Shown: positions 12,343 through 25,035, counted from the first letter of the stretch. The stretch: 64,000 nt of DNA from Thysanoteuthis rhombus (GCA_963457665.1 OY735233.1:43738892-43802891), one strand, 5' to 3'. Program-made: numbers and translations. The notes: generated by a model not told the origin, from the sequence alone.

Positions 12343-13515
12343 CAATATCATTTGCAAAAAGCCAAATCAGATTTAAATTAAATCTAGATATATTTCGAAT
12401 GAGGATTTTTTTTTGTTTTCTATTTTAATAAAAAGTATTTTTAGAAGCTTTACACTTGATGAAGTATGGCAATGCATTTAGTTTAAATAGTTGACTTACC
12501 AGCAGCATAGTTTATCTAAGGGTATTATTGTGTCTCTTCAGCAAAATGAGAAATACTACAACTAAGTAATTACAAGAGAAAATCAAGAAGTCAGAGGTAG
12601 ATATTCTCACTAGCGATTATGGAAGACTTAACACCTATCAAGCATAAGACAAATGCCAATGAAAGGAAACTGAAATGTCAACAAGAAGCTCTAGAAAAGA
12701 GAGACAGCAGATATGAAGATCTACATCTTATAGAGCAGTCTTGTTGAATAATTAGGTATTGTCAAACTTCTACTCTTGAGTTGTTTTTATTTTCCCCTGG
12801 TAACAACAATGACAAACACAATGACAACCCACACCAAAATTAAAACCTTCCAATGCTACAGAGGAGACTGAAATTCAGCATGCAACCTTATTTTGACCCC
12901 ACTACAAGATTTATGAAGAAAAATTAGGCACATCCAACATTCCTTCCCCAACAGGCCTCCTAGTTTCTTTTTCAGTTTATATCTACGATTGCCTCAAAAT
13001 ACATATGTGTTTATCTGAATTATCAAAAATATCTAGATACTATTTAATTAAGTCCCAAATTTAAAGATCTTTTTTCAGTTAAAGGAAAACAGTTTATACA
13101 ATGGTTGAAATATTCTGAAAGCTAAGTCATTCAAGTTTCAGTCAGAGTGGAGTTTGACCCTGAAACAGCCAAGCTTGTCTTATATACACTTTTTTTTAGA
13201 TTTTTTTTTAGAGTCGAGTTGGCTATTAAGTCTACTAATATAATTCTCATTCGATAATCATATTAGGGGATTGTTTGAAGTAAGCTTCTAATTATACTGA
13301 AGTAATCAATATTATCTCATACTAAATATTACACACACAAACACAGGATTTCATGAAAATAGTTGTAGATTATCTCTTACTGATGGCGATTGCATACGAA
13401 ACAGAAAATTTCAGAAATACTAATGAAAATTATAAAAATGATATAAGTGCAATGCACTTTACCCAGAGATGATTACTTTGAAAGCAGTGCATCAAGATTT
13501 TGGAATGAGATGAAA
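12343..13515. other. No gene; SINE tail scrap
   Basis: A family E tail near 12760-12850 (GTCAAACTTCTACTCTTGAG ... CCCACACCAAAATTA). The rest is unrecognised. Confidence 0.55.
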
Positions 13516-13730
13516 ACCAGTCTGGTTAATTACTCAATAGTAACCAACGCATGATCAACATCTTTAAGCAGCATGCTATGTTGGGGGTGATCAATCAAAA
13601 AATTGGAAAAAAGGGTGATCAATGAATAGCTTACTTCTATTGCCTTTATTTGGATAGTGATCACTAAAAAAGTTTGAATTTCAAAAAAACAGTTGTGAAT
13701 GCTGCTGGTCCCTTAGTTTGTGTCTATGTT
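13516..13730 (+). repeat. Family A repeat, 5' half
   Basis: Matches from CAGTCTGGTTAATTACTCAA through GGGGGTGATCAATCAAAAAA to the TTAGTTTGTGTC region, where it stops. Confidence 0.8.
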
Positions 13731-14459
13731 TTGTTTTTTTTTATCATAAATTTATATATCAAACCATACTGATAGAATATTCTCATTAAAGTAACTTGAT
13801 TTCACCACCATTTTGGAGGTAAAAAGCAGCATTTATACCCATATATGCTGCAGGGATTCCTTTGGAATGCTAGTATTTTTATTTTTTGCCTTAGAATTAT
13901 AGTTGCAGCAGAAATTAGCTTCCAAGGACTTCTCACTCAGAATTTGTTAATCATTAAAATACCTTAATCTGAAATATTAAAAAGACTTGTAAAAATGACG
14001 GGAGTATTAATGTCTGAATCAGGGTATCAGTGTGCTCTGCCTAGGATGAAAGTGTCACTTCCTGGTCCTCTGCCAAGGATCAAAGGGTAATATCTGTGCT
14101 CTAGCAGAAGTTACAGACAGAAGGAAAAAGAAACAGAAAAAGTCACACGGTCCATTACAAAAGATAGATAAATCAACTATAGCCTCATTAATTAACAAGC
14201 AAAGAAAAAAACTCAGAAGAAAAAGAATTGGATTTTTAATTCAGTATCTGCAAGAATAAAGCACATGAACAATTAGTCAAATTTTTTTTTCCTCAAGTAA
14301 CAATCCATTTCCCAAATCTCCAACTGTGATGATAAAAGGAGTGGGTTAATCAGTGCAACAGAATTAAATGAAATATTCATTTCCATCTCTATGTATAAAA
14401 CGACTGGCTCTGTCTGTTTGTCACTGTGTTCACTTCTTAAACATTGGCACATGTGATAT

Positions 14460-14760
14460 GCATACATAGTGGACCTAGGGGAAGGGCTAATGTGGCTTTC
14501 CAAATGATTGTTTTTAATGGTTATATAGGTGGATTTCTATTTACATGTACAAATGATGTGAAACTGAAACCTTAATTTCCATCCATTGGTACAGCTTTGA
14601 TGTAACTCAAACACATTTGATAACCATACTTAGTGGACCTAGGGGAAGAACTTGTACTATTAGGTTTTCAAAAAAAAAAAATGTTTTGATGGATTTAGAA
14701 GGGGGTTTATTTACAGAGTGACTATTATGCTGAAAAGAAACCTCACTTTCCATTCAAGAT
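14460..14760. repeat. Diverged tandem duplication, period about 165 bp
   Basis: TAGTGGACCTAGGGGAAG occurs at about 14466 and 14631. Each is followed at a similar distance by GGATTTCTATTTACA or GGGGGTTTATTTACAG and then by CTGAAACCTTAATTTCC or GAAACCTCACTTTCC. Confidence 0.75.
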
Positions 14761-15532
14761 ATATTTATATATGTATATATACTAACTGGAAACTGCCCAA
14801 TAAAGCGAGTTTCAAGCTACAGTCCTGGAGATGGGAAGGGGGCCTTTCATAGGAACTAGCAAGTTCTCTCACAAAGTAAGTTAAACAATGTCAATTTCTA
14901 TTTTAAAGTTTGAGCACCATCTTTTTGACTCGACCAAATGTTTTGGAAAATCTTTTCCAGAATTTTTAATCAATTCAAATTTACAGAAGATAAACTAATC
15001 AGAAGAAGAACATTCAACTTTTTCATTAGCCTGATATAGCAATTAATGATCAAATTCAATTTGTGATTAAAGCACTGATTTTGGCATAAATAATGGATCA
15101 CTTTAACAACCCCCACGTCATCCTAATTCAGGTAAAGAAAACTGGGAAAGGCATAAATATTCATTTATTTTATTAATGAAATTTAAGATATTATTTGTTC
15201 ACTAATATGAATGCATTCAGTATCAAATGCTTAATTCTGTTGATAAATTTGAAGGTATAGTTCATTCATACGAGTACCTAAATTTTTTTATGAATTGTCA
15301 CCAGATCTGTCACAATATGTCAATTTTTGTCAGTATTCTTTAAAAAAGTTGTGCATTTTGATGAGTTCAATTTTTCAGATAAACTGGCTGCTCTTGCAAT
15401 AATGATAGTTCTTAGTGCAAATGCATAGTAAATCCACTGGATCACAAAGCAGAGTGAATGGAAATCATATATATATATCCCAAATGAAGGTGTATAAAAT
15501 TCCGCAGAAAACTTTCATCAAAGTCTAACATG

Positions 15533-15755
15533 ACAGATCTGGTGAGTCACTCAATTGAACCCATCATGACAGCATGCCTTGTTGGTGATCAATTAAAAAA
15601 TTGAAAAACGGGTCGATTAATGAATTAGTTACTTTTCTTGCCTTTTGTTGGGTAGTGATCACTGAAAAAAATCTGAATTTTAAAATAAAAAATGTGAATA
15701 CTGCAAGACAGAAAGTAAGGGATCAATTTAGCATAAACTTAGAGGGAAATCCCTG
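15533..15755 (+). repeat. Family A repeat, 5' half
   Basis: From ACAGATCTGGTGAGTCACTC to GATCAATTTAGCATAAACTT, then unrelated sequence. A 95-codon open frame that overlaps it is incidental. Confidence 0.78.
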
Positions 15756-16042
15756 GGGATTTTGTGAAATTCCAAAACATTACAGTAATTTCATAAAATC
15801 CCTAGTTTTACAATCAGCATACCAATGGATAACAATCCTCACTGGGTGTCATGCTACTGAACAAATATCAAGTAGATTCTGTATATAAACTGTAAATACT
15901 GAAGCAGAATATATTTGATATTTACTAAGTTTAGCTTAGTTTGACACAAGGACATGGTAAAGAGGCACACACTGAGGATTGAACTCATTATAGTCAGATT
16001 CGCAAGCTTACAATCTTACTGTAACATATATATTATCTCACG

Positions 16043-16330
16043 TTTGTCAGTCCGTCCATATGATATCTCCTAAAGTTCTCACTGAATTTCATTGACATTT
16101 TGTGGAAAGGTGGGCCATGGACTAAAGAAGGATTGATGAAATTTCAGAATGGATACAGAAGTTCTTTGTTGATTGACAGACATTTTTTTAATTTAAGACA
16201 ATAACCCAAAATATGGAAAACCAAAACTGACACAATTACCTCCCCTGCATTGTAGCAAAATGTGAACTGATTTCATCCAGTTCTTAGTTAGTGCATGGCA
16301 TTAGTAAAGGTATGCGCTCTCTGAGTGCTT
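16043..16330 (+). repeat. Family C repeat, long copy
   Basis: From GTTTGTCAGTCCGTCCATAT to GTATGCGCTCTCTGAGTGCT. It has the GTGGAAAGGTGGGCCATGGA and ATTACCTCCCCTGCATTGTA blocks of the family. Confidence 0.8.
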
Positions 16331-16484
16331 TTTTAATTGTTTTTTCTTCATGAATAATTGCAAGATTTGTGAGAAAAGAATAACTTTGGACAGTCAGTGT
16401 GAAATCAGAAAGATTTTAAATCGCACTGGCTCAATGAAGTAAATTAAGTCTTAAGTGATTCAAGGTTTGTAAAAAAACTATCAC

Positions 16485-16719
16485 CATTGGTTTCTTCAGT
16501 TTTCAAGTGGATCTAAATTGCTGACAATCAATATATCTATCTACATGTTGCACATACAGGCAGCACCAATGGAGCTAGAGGGCTGAAAATTTGAACATTT
16601 ACTCCTTATCATGTCTACAAAACAACATTTTTTTTCTTTTAATCATCCCCTCAAAAATCTATTATAATAAGGAATAAATGTTAAGATTTTCAGCTCTCTG
16701 GCTCCATTGGTGTGGCCTG

Positions 16720-16756
<37 letters not shown>

Positions 16757-16810
16757 GCAGTTAAAAGCTGAAGAGACAGCTGTAGACAGTTTGGATTGAC
16801 GGTTTCTAAT
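16485..16810. repeat. Family A foldback: two 3' halves head to head
   Basis: 16485-16665 is the 3' half in reverse (TTGGTTTCTTCAGTTTTC ... TTACTCCTTATC). 16668-16810 is the same half forward (ATAAGGAATAAATGTTAAGA ... GGATTGACGGTTTCTAA). (GATA)9 lies at 16721-16756 in the right arm only. Confidence 0.85.
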
Positions 16811-17080
16811 ATCTGGTTACAAAGCTTGAAAGAAGAATGACCAAGACAGAAGAAAAGGCAGTTGTAATAGCATCATTCACTTGCTCTATTACAATTGCTA
16901 TAACAATATCTCTGGTATTTGTATTGTAATGTCACATTGTTACAAAACCTTGGTAACAGTACAATTTCTAAAAATGATGCACGATTATTTAGAAGACGAA
17001 AAAGGAGATCACTTGAGATGATCTTTATTCTGGTGTGAAAAAAAACCCTTATTCGAACCTTAACATTGTCTACATTTCTC

Positions 17081-17081
<1 letters not shown>

Positions 17082-17116
<35 letters not shown>

Positions 17117-17138
17117 TACACACACACACACACACACT
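17082..17138. repeat. (AC)n microsatellite
   Basis: 57 bp of AC units with two ATAC interruptions. It produces a false Val-Cys open frame on the minus strand. Confidence 0.98.
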
Positions 17139-17269
17139 TGCAATAATTACATAGATGTACCACCACCTGTAGCATACTGGCTATTTGAATATCAGCTGTC
17201 CATCCATAATTTCACTATATTTATTGATTATAGCGTGTCAGCAGGCATGTTGTTATATAAAACTAACGG

Positions 17270-17480
17270 TACATGTGGCATTTCCATCTTTATAGACTCC
17301 CGTTATTACGGCACCCTTGGGAGTGCTGTTATTAGGAATTTACCGTTATAACGGGTGGTTGAAAATACTGCATGCAACTTGATATTTAACTTGCTCGGGG
17401 AAAAGTTGAATCTCTAATAAACTAGTATTGCTGACGAGAATATAAAAAACAAATGTGCCGTTAGAACGTGTGTTCCATTA
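17270..17480. repeat. Possible DNA element related to family G
   Basis: ACTCCCGTTATTACGGCACC and TTACCGTTATAACGGGTGG resemble family G ends (TCCCTCGTTATAACGCGGGTG), and TGTGCCGTTAGAACGTG lies near the other side. The borders are unclear. Confidence 0.4.
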
Positions 17481-18095
17481 GATAGGGCTATCACCACTTT
17501 ATCACAACTAAAATATAATTTGAACCATGAACTCAGTTTCTAATAGTATGCTTTAAAGGAAATGAAATGAGAAATATTTTAATGTCATTGTCCGTTCTTT
17601 AAAAGGACAAAACGATCCAATTTATGCGTCGTTTTGAATTGACATGATTATTACGTCGCTTGAGGCAATTCGCTTCATTCAATGCAAAAATGTGTTGACA
17701 ACGAATCTCCATTGAAAATGCACATAAAAATGATCAATTATTGTGTTCACACGAATCCATTCATAAAATCGAAGAACACGCTGCTCTGAATAAATGAATG
17801 ATTTCTGATCGAGTTGTTATACACTTCAATTATGTATGAATGAATATGGGGCATGCGTGTGTACCATAAAAACAGACACAAGCAAGGTACTGTGTAAACA
17901 CACTCACATGAGAGAACTGAATGATTGGAACAATCTATATCACGGGTGGACTCTTTTCGAGGGATGAATTATGCATTTTTAGGGAAACGGGGGGGGGGAC
18001 ACTCTTTTTATGGCAATTATTGCAAAATTTGCAAGATTATTAAAAGACAACATTCTTACGTGCTTGCTTATGGCCAAACATACCTTTATTTCTCC
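17481..18095. other. CpG-richer stretch without a supported gene
   Basis: Contains more CG dinucleotides per line than most of the window (TTATGCGTCGTTTTG, TTACGTCGCTTGAGG and others). It could be regulatory. A 97-codon frame at 17925-18218 has no recognisable motif. Confidence 0.4.
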
Positions 18096-18360
18096 AAGGA
18101 AAATGATTGTTCCATAGAATATCTTTTTTTCAACTCTAGTTTTGAAAATTCTTGTTTTCTTTTTGTTTCTTTTCTAACGTCGAAGATGTTAAATATAAAA
18201 GTTTCGAATAAAGAGTAGTTTCTTTGCAATAAAGGAGGATTGAAATGTATTTTGCTTAAAATAGAAATTAAAAAATGACGATTTTCAAAAGTAAACGACT
18301 GTAAAAAGGAAGAAACAATGGTAAACTGGACAATTCCATTGTAAAATGTCATTGGTTGTT
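18096..18360. repeat. Diverged duplicate, copy 1 (pair at 19690-19950)
   Basis: Shares with 19690-19950, in the same order, TTTTTCAACTCTAGTTTTGA, AATTCTTGTTT, AAAGTTTCGAATAAA, ATTTTGCTT, AAAAAGGAAGAAA and a final GTAAATGCCATTTTTG or GTAAAATGTCATTGG. No frame is coding-like. Confidence 0.6.
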
Positions 18361-19419
18361 GGCAGTTTTTGTTAATTATTCGCCAAGTGTAAGAAGTACC
18401 AAGAAGTGAAATAACGACACACTAATGGTACTGTCATCAACGAGGGTGACGAAACTAAAACGACTGAAGCCAAAAAAGAAACTAAAAGTGAAACTAAATA
18501 AAAGACGCGCTTTTTAATCAAAATACTGGGTTAATTCCAAATTTAGAAAACAATTTTTTCAAGCCTCTCGATAGCACTAATTGTATTTTTTTTTATTTCG
18601 TAGAAGAAAAAATTGAATTACTTTTGAAAAAAATATTGTAAAGAAAACGACAGAAAAAGTAGAAGAAGCCTAATCGTATATAAACAAAATCACTTTTTAC
18701 TCACAAGAAAGTTACGATTTTATGGATGTTGCCATAAAAAATTACTGAAAATCCCTCACTCTCAAATCAAATGTTATTTATTCATTCAGAGGGGTTTGTT
18801 TTTATCGAAATTTTTTTCTTAGAAAATGGTATCAAAAAACGGGAAATTTTGAAAAAAAAAAAAAGGCCCGACCCATCACAGAATTGTGAGGCTTAGATGA
18901 GAATGAATGAAACGTGAATCATAAATTCCTTTCCTTCCCTCTATTTCAGGATTATCAAATACATTATTGAGTCAAAGAAATTCGTCAAAAAAGAGAAATC
19001 TGATATTTCGACTTTGTAGATTGAAAGAAAAACCCAGTTAGTCAAATAATTACTGTTTAAAGTCTTTTTCCTCTCTTTCTTCAAAGACTTTTTTTCATGT
19101 AAATAATTATTTTGCCGTGTTTTTATTGCACACATGCCTTCGACAGCTTTTCTTTTTTTTTTTTTTTTTGAGCCTTCGATCAAAATTGGCTACAATCACT
19201 GAAAGAAACTAACTTTTCGAGATTGTTCAAAATGAACACAAATTGATGAGAAAAGAAGGAAAACGAAGGTGTTTCATGGAAAGAATTCGACTTCAAAAAT
19301 TCGACTAAAAAGACATTTTTTTTACCTGCTTGTTTACAGTCCATTTCACGACAAGGTGGTCACGTGATCAAACATACCTTTTTCTCATGTGCCTTCGACA
19401 GAGTTTCTACTTATAGATG
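18361..19419. other. No gene; A/T-run-rich
   Basis: Many homopolymer runs and several CGAC-containing patches. TGCCTTCGACAG occurs twice (about 19136 and 19391). Confidence 0.45.
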
Positions 19420-19700
19420 ATTATTATTATTATCATTATTGGTATTATTATCAATGATAATAATAAAAATAATGGTAATAATACAGCCCTATGCGGTTCG
19501 TTACAGCGCGGTTCGTGATATAATGCGGGTGGATGGTGGACTCAAAAATATCATTTTAGCCAGATCTAGCTCCAAAATAGCTAAATTATCAACCGCACCT
19601 TGGTTATTGCTGCTCGGTTATAACGCGGTTGGCTTCCTTGGACACCAACACCCGCCTGAATCATTATCATTATCATTATTATTATTATAGTTATCATGAA
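19420..19700. repeat. Family G element inside an (ATT)n tract
   Basis: ATT/ATC-rich simple sequence at 19421-19482 and 19657-19690 flanks a family G copy (ACAGCCCTATGCGGTTCGTT ... GATATAATGCGGGTGGATGG ... CTCGGTTATAACGCGGTTGG). This suggests insertion into, or growth of, the simple repeat. Confidence 0.72.
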
Positions 19701-20746
19701 AAACTTTTTCAACTAGAGTTTCGATAATTCTTGTTTGTTTTCTAACAACTTCAAAGAAAAAAAAAATGAAAATTCAAAGTTTTGAATGAAAAACGGTTTT
19801 CTCAATATGAAAGAGGGTAAAAAAGTAGCATTTTGCTTTCAAAAAAAAGAGACAATGAAGAAAGAAAGTTAAATAATTTTCAAAAAGGAAGAAAAAATCT
19901 CAAATATGGACAACAATTTCACATCGTAAATGCCATTTTTGCGTTGTTTTTATTTTCATTATGTACAACTTTTTACGCCTCATATCGCGTGTAGACTTTA
20001 TTTCATAATTTGACAGCATTAATCGTTTTTAGTAGAAAATGAAGCAGATTTTCAAAAAACAAAAATAGATTGAAAAACATTCTATATGTTGTCACATGGT
20101 TCATTAAGCGTAGCAGACTTGACTTTGTCGTAAAACGTACTGAAATCAAGCATGAGAAACCGCTCAATGATTTCCAATTCTTTCTTAACTTTTATTCAAT
20201 TTTTACGATTATGTAATGTAATTCACTGTGGTTCTTATATTCGTCTTTCCAGAATAAATGCTGTTGAATAGCGCCTTTTCTCAATATGAGAAATGGTAAA
20301 TAAAACTCTTCAGAATTGTCAGAATCGGAGCACTGTTCAAAGTCTAACAGGATTTTTTTTAGTTTTAGAAATCGGAGAAGTATGATAGTCTCTTTTAATA
20401 ACACGTTTTATTTTATTTTGTTTTATTTAAACTCATTTAGTTGTCATAAAACTAAGCAATAATGCTATAAAGACGAAAAATGTTTTGTTTTTTTTTCCTA
20501 TCAAGAAGACGAAATATTGTTTATGTTTTGTTCAGCCATGACATTTTGAAAGTTACCGTCTGCTTCTTTGAATTTTGGTTCCTTTTAAAAACAAAATTGT
20601 TTAAATCATTTTTATCATTAATTGAATTTCTCATTTTAATTAATTCAATACAAACAGAATAATAATTCAAAATAAATGCTGTCGTCAATCTATTTCGCAG
20701 ATTAAGACTTTTTTTTAAACTAATTTTAATTCAAACCAGAGAGCAC

Positions 20747-20905
20747 CCAGAGAGTGCATACCATTGTCGGTAAAAAGAAGAAAAACAAATTGCTCGGTCC
20801 ATCCTAAAATTTAATCAGTTATTCCTTGGTCTATATGGCCCACCCTTCCACATGATGTCATTGAAATTCATTGAGAACCTTTGGAGATATTGCGTGGACA
20901 AAAAA
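20747..20905 (-). repeat. Family C repeat, reverse
   Basis: AGAGTGCATACCATTGTCGG, then GGCCCACCCTTCCACATGAT and GAACCTTTGGAGATATTGCG, in the reversed family order. Confidence 0.75.
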
Positions 20906-21955
20906 ACGAACATGTTGGAAGAGAACTAGAAATTTTTTTAAAAATTTACAAAAAAAAAACATAGAGACATTTTTTGTCTTCTTCAATTTCATTAAAATGA
21001 ATAGAAATCAATAAAACTTGTTTTTAAAAAGTTGTAGATAAATGATTTAAAATTTATTTATTGGAAAATTTCATACCAGAACTTTCCTTTGTTTTTATTT
21101 AGGATTTTTTTTTCGATGTTAAAACCAGAAAAAAAAAGACATTAAATTTTTTTCGATTTAAAACATAAAAAATGAGTTAAAACTTTTGATTCCAGATTTT
21201 TAAATTTTTTCCTTTCATTCTTATTCAAAATTTTATCCTGCAATTTTTATCAAAATATTATCAATATATAAAATATCAATTATTATTATAATTCTTTATT
21301 AAATCACATACTTCTAAATTGTTTTACTGTAAGTGGGTCTGTTCATTAGCCGATGTCAGTTTTTACTTTTCTCTTCATTTTAATTCAATTTTAACTCAAA
21401 ATTACTTCCATTATTTATTTTTTTTATTTGTTGTCGAAATTCAGATTAATTTTTATAACGACGATTATTAAACAATAAAATCGTTTTTTAAATTATTTCT
21501 ATTAAAAATCATTTTTACAAAATATGAAGCTAGAAATAAATAAGTTTAAGAATTAAATCTAGATAAAAATGAAAGTCAAGTTGTTTTTACGAGTTTGTTT
21601 CATTGAATTTATTTATTATTTGGTCAGTATTTTCTGCTTTTAAAATTTATTCATTTTTATTCACCTTTTTAGTGATAAAAAATTATTATTTCTTATTATT
21701 ATACATTTGTTTACATTTGTTTAAAATTTATTTGTATCTTGTTTCTCTCTATTTATTTTATTTTTACGAACTAGACTTTTTTCAACAAAACTGATGTTTC
21801 TCTATTTTCCTTTCAAAATTTATTTATTTTTATCCATTTTTTGTAATGAAGAAGCATTTAATTCATTCTTCTCTTCCTTTCTTCATTCATTCATTTTATT
21901 TTCACAAGCTAAATCCTTTTTTTCTCTCCTTAATGAAACCCAAACCAGAAAACAT

Positions 21956-21960
<5 letters not shown>
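20906..21960. other. Extremely AT-rich stretch
   Basis: Mostly A and T runs leading into the 286-bp TA tract. The short hydrophobic frames (Phe, Leu, Tyr, Ile) follow from composition. Confidence 0.6.
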
Positions 21961-22246
<286 letters not shown>

Positions 22247-22576
22247 AAAAAAAGTAAGTATTTTGTTTACTTACCATTCTACAATAAAAGGTTCTGTGTG
22301 CAACAAAAACACAACGAACGTGTTTGGTTTGATTTCGGACGATTTACCTGTCGTGTATTTTAGACATTTAATCCTTTTTCTGATTGTGTAGACTTTTTTT
22401 AGTCTACATTAAACAAGAAGAGAGAAGACAGCTCGTCAAGGAAAACTAAATCGACTTGATGCGACTGTGAAGCAGCAACAATAATAGTTATTATGACAAC
22501 GTCATTGAAAAATTAAAGAAACAATATTGTTCCATAGTAATAGTAGTTGTAGTGGTAGCCCGTACAAGAGGGTTAA

Positions 22577-22634
<58 letters not shown>
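22577..22634 (+). repeat. (TAG)19 microsatellite
   Basis: 58 bp of TAG units ending 9 bases before the element at 22643. It yields false poly-Ser, poly-Thr and poly-Leu frames. Confidence 0.98.
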
Positions 22635-22642
22635 TGTATTAA

Positions 22643-22984
22643 CAGAGGCGTAGCTGAAGGAAGGATGAGGCTTATTCGAAAACGTCCCCTGGGGCCCCAA
22701 TGGAGGGGAGGTCCAAAAGGCTCTATAAACAGTAGTTCACTTACTGTATTTTTAGTCATTACACAATAAAACATAACAAAATTCATTGAATATTGGATGG
22801 GGCCTGTAAAGTAGCCAAGCCCCCCCTGGGCTCCCGATGGAGATGAGGGCGAAAGTTCTATAAGTATTTGATCATCTATTGCATTTCTACAAAGATTATA
22901 CAATATAGCAAATCTCACTAAATGTTAGGGGGGGGCTCAGGGAGCCCCCTCCCTCATGCCTCCAAATCACTAGCCACGCCCCTG
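22643..22984. mobile_element. Family H miniature element with GC-rich inverted ends
   Basis: The left end CAGAGGCGTAGCT and the right end AGCCACGCCCCTG are inverted repeats (11 of 13 match). The 342-bp interior is unusually GC-rich, with GGGGCCCCAATGGAGGGG and CTCAGGGAGCCCCCTCC. I see no clean target duplication. Confidence 0.62.
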
Positions 22985-23089
22985 TGTATGATTCAAGGAT
23001 TTAGTTACACTAGTGTAGTATTAGTTATATTAGTATTAGTATAAGTTGTCTTGAATTTATCAGTAGATGAAGCATTACCAATTGAATTA

Positions 23090-23470
23090 CTTTGGCTCAA
23101 CAAATGGCCCAGTCAACCAACTGGACAACAGATTCTTCTTCCATTGAGTGTCTGTGTCTATATCTATTACTCTATGTATGTATGTATGTATGTGTGTGTG
23201 CAAAATCTGCATGACTACACCATTAAGCACAATCTGAAAACGTTTGTTTGTTGTTCTTTTTAATTGGTGGGGGGTGTCTCTATGGTCATTTTGGACAAAT
23301 AATGCCCAAATCTTGATTTTCCAAATAATTTTTTATTTTATAAAAGAACTATTTTTTTTTAAGATAATTTTAGAATTTTTTTTTTTTTTTCCATAATTTT
23401 TTTAGATAATTGGTTCTGGTACACTTGCGGGTAATGGTGATTCATTTACACAAGGTACAGATATTATTAA
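23090..23470 (+). repeat. Family D repeat with (TATG)n
   Basis: ACAGATTCTTCTTCCATTGA, then (TATG)n at 23173-23192, TAAGCACAATCTGAAAACG, AATAATGCCCAAATCTTGAT and AATTGGTTCTGGTACACTTG. Confidence 0.75.
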
Positions 23471-23817
23471 TTTCTGACAAGTATTTCTTTGATCCTAATT
23501 TCAGTTGCTTTTTATCAGAACTATATATGTATGTATGTATGCAATAATATTTCGTAGTAGTTGCAGTAGTGGTGGTGGCCTTTGGAGGAGAATCAATAGT
23601 AGTAGTAGTTGTAATTGAGGATTTAGTTACATTAGTAGAATTAGTAGAAACACTATTTTGTATATATCATTAGATGGAACATTTTCAATTTCTAACTAGA
23701 GCATGGTACCCATGAAAAATTAGCAACTCCAAGGCCTGCGTTGGGTAAGTCTCCAAGCTAATGCTTGGATTATTGCCACCGTGTGGCTGAATTCAGCAAC
23801 TTTGATTCTGTATATTC

Positions 23818-23995
23818 TCTTAAAGTCATACAAAGAAAAGAAAATATCAATTTCAAGGTAAATAACTTCTGATAATAAATCATCTCGCTATGACGATTTG
23901 GTGAATTTCTTTTTAAGTTCCACTATATTGTATGCTATTCATTTAAGAGTTCTACAGTCTTTTACAAGCAGTTTATGAATTTAAGACTTAAAGAC
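23818..23995. repeat. Family B element, reverse copy
   Basis: TCTTAAAGTCATACAAAGAA at the left and ACAAGCAGTTTATGAATTTAAGA at the right, with the family's ATCAATTTCAAGG interior. Confidence 0.68.
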
Positions 23996-24604
23996 TCTAT
24001 TTTTCCCAAAACAAGTCCCAAAAATGTACCCAGCATCCTACAGGCCAAAAGTTATTTTTTTCATAGGCCTATCCTGACCAAAGAGGAAGAATAGAATACT
24101 ATCCTAACCCTAGAGGAGGTATTCTAGACAGTAATCTGTATTCTTGTATATGACACCAGGATGCAGTGTATGAATTATACTTATTATAAAATAGTAAATA
24201 AATAAAGTATTATAAACAATAACAATGTGTCCACCAGCCATGATAGTAGTTGCAGGAGGAGGATATAGAGGAGGAGCAAGAAGTCTTTCTTTAAATCAAT
24301 TGATTCTCATACATTTGAAATATTGCATTATGGAAATATTTTGCAAGTATTATTTTTAATAGATATCGTAAATCACTATTTTTGGTGTTTTGGGGCCATT
24401 TTTTGCTTTTTTAAGATAGAAAAATGTGGACCTTGGATATTTTGACATCATTAGCAGCCAGTGAAAAAATTGATTGGAATAGATGTTATTCTAATGACAT
24501 CATACATCTTCCTTCCTATTTCTGTTATTTAACATAACAGGGACTGACAGGTAGACTGAAAAGCGTCTTGGTTCATAATAGCATGGGTGTTAGCAAAAAT
24601 AACT

Positions 24605-24850
24605 GCCATGACTAAAACTCAGTGTTGCCAACTCAAAAAAAATCTCTGCATTGGTTTAACTGCCCAAAAGTGCTAAAAAGTGCTACATAATTTTTTTTTT
24701 TTAAAGTTAAAATTGGCCAAAAAATATCCGAAAGAAATGGTAAAAAAAAGAGCAAAAATCTTTGAGCACTTCAACGCTAATTCAGTGATTTTCACACACT
24801 CAAGTTTTTATTTGTCAAAGATGAAATCAATCTGAAGACGGAGATTTAAC
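24605..24850 (+). repeat. Diverged copy of the 177-bp unit found at 25404
   Basis: AAAACTCAGTGTTGCCAACTC opens it as in the later array, and AGATTTAACATCCAAG closes it, matching GGTTCAACATCCATG at about 25786. Confidence 0.6.
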
Positions 24851-25035
24851 ATCCAAGTTATATCACAGTTTGTGATATAACGTGGGTGGATGATGGAGCA
24901 TAAAATATGATTCTAGCCCCTAAATAGCCTGATCTAGCTACAAAAGAGCTAAATTGGCAACTGGTTATTGTGGTTTGGTTATAACACAATTAGCTTTCTT
25001 AGACCACAATACCTGTGTTATAATGAGGCATAACT
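24848..25035 (+). repeat. Family G miniature element
   Basis: GATATAACGTGGGTGGATGA, GATCTAGCTACAAAAGAGCT and GGTTATAACACAATTAGC, then TTATAATGAGGCATAACTGTA as the reversed end. Overlapping open frames on both strands are incidental. Confidence 0.68.

Noticed and set aside
16873..17175. 100-codon frame with a Val-Cys run
   Set aside because: Built on the (AC)n microsatellite.
22491..22918. Poly-Thr, poly-Leu and poly-Ser frames, up to 138 codons
   Set aside because: Produced by (TAG)n and an overlapping non-coding element; no motif and no splice support.
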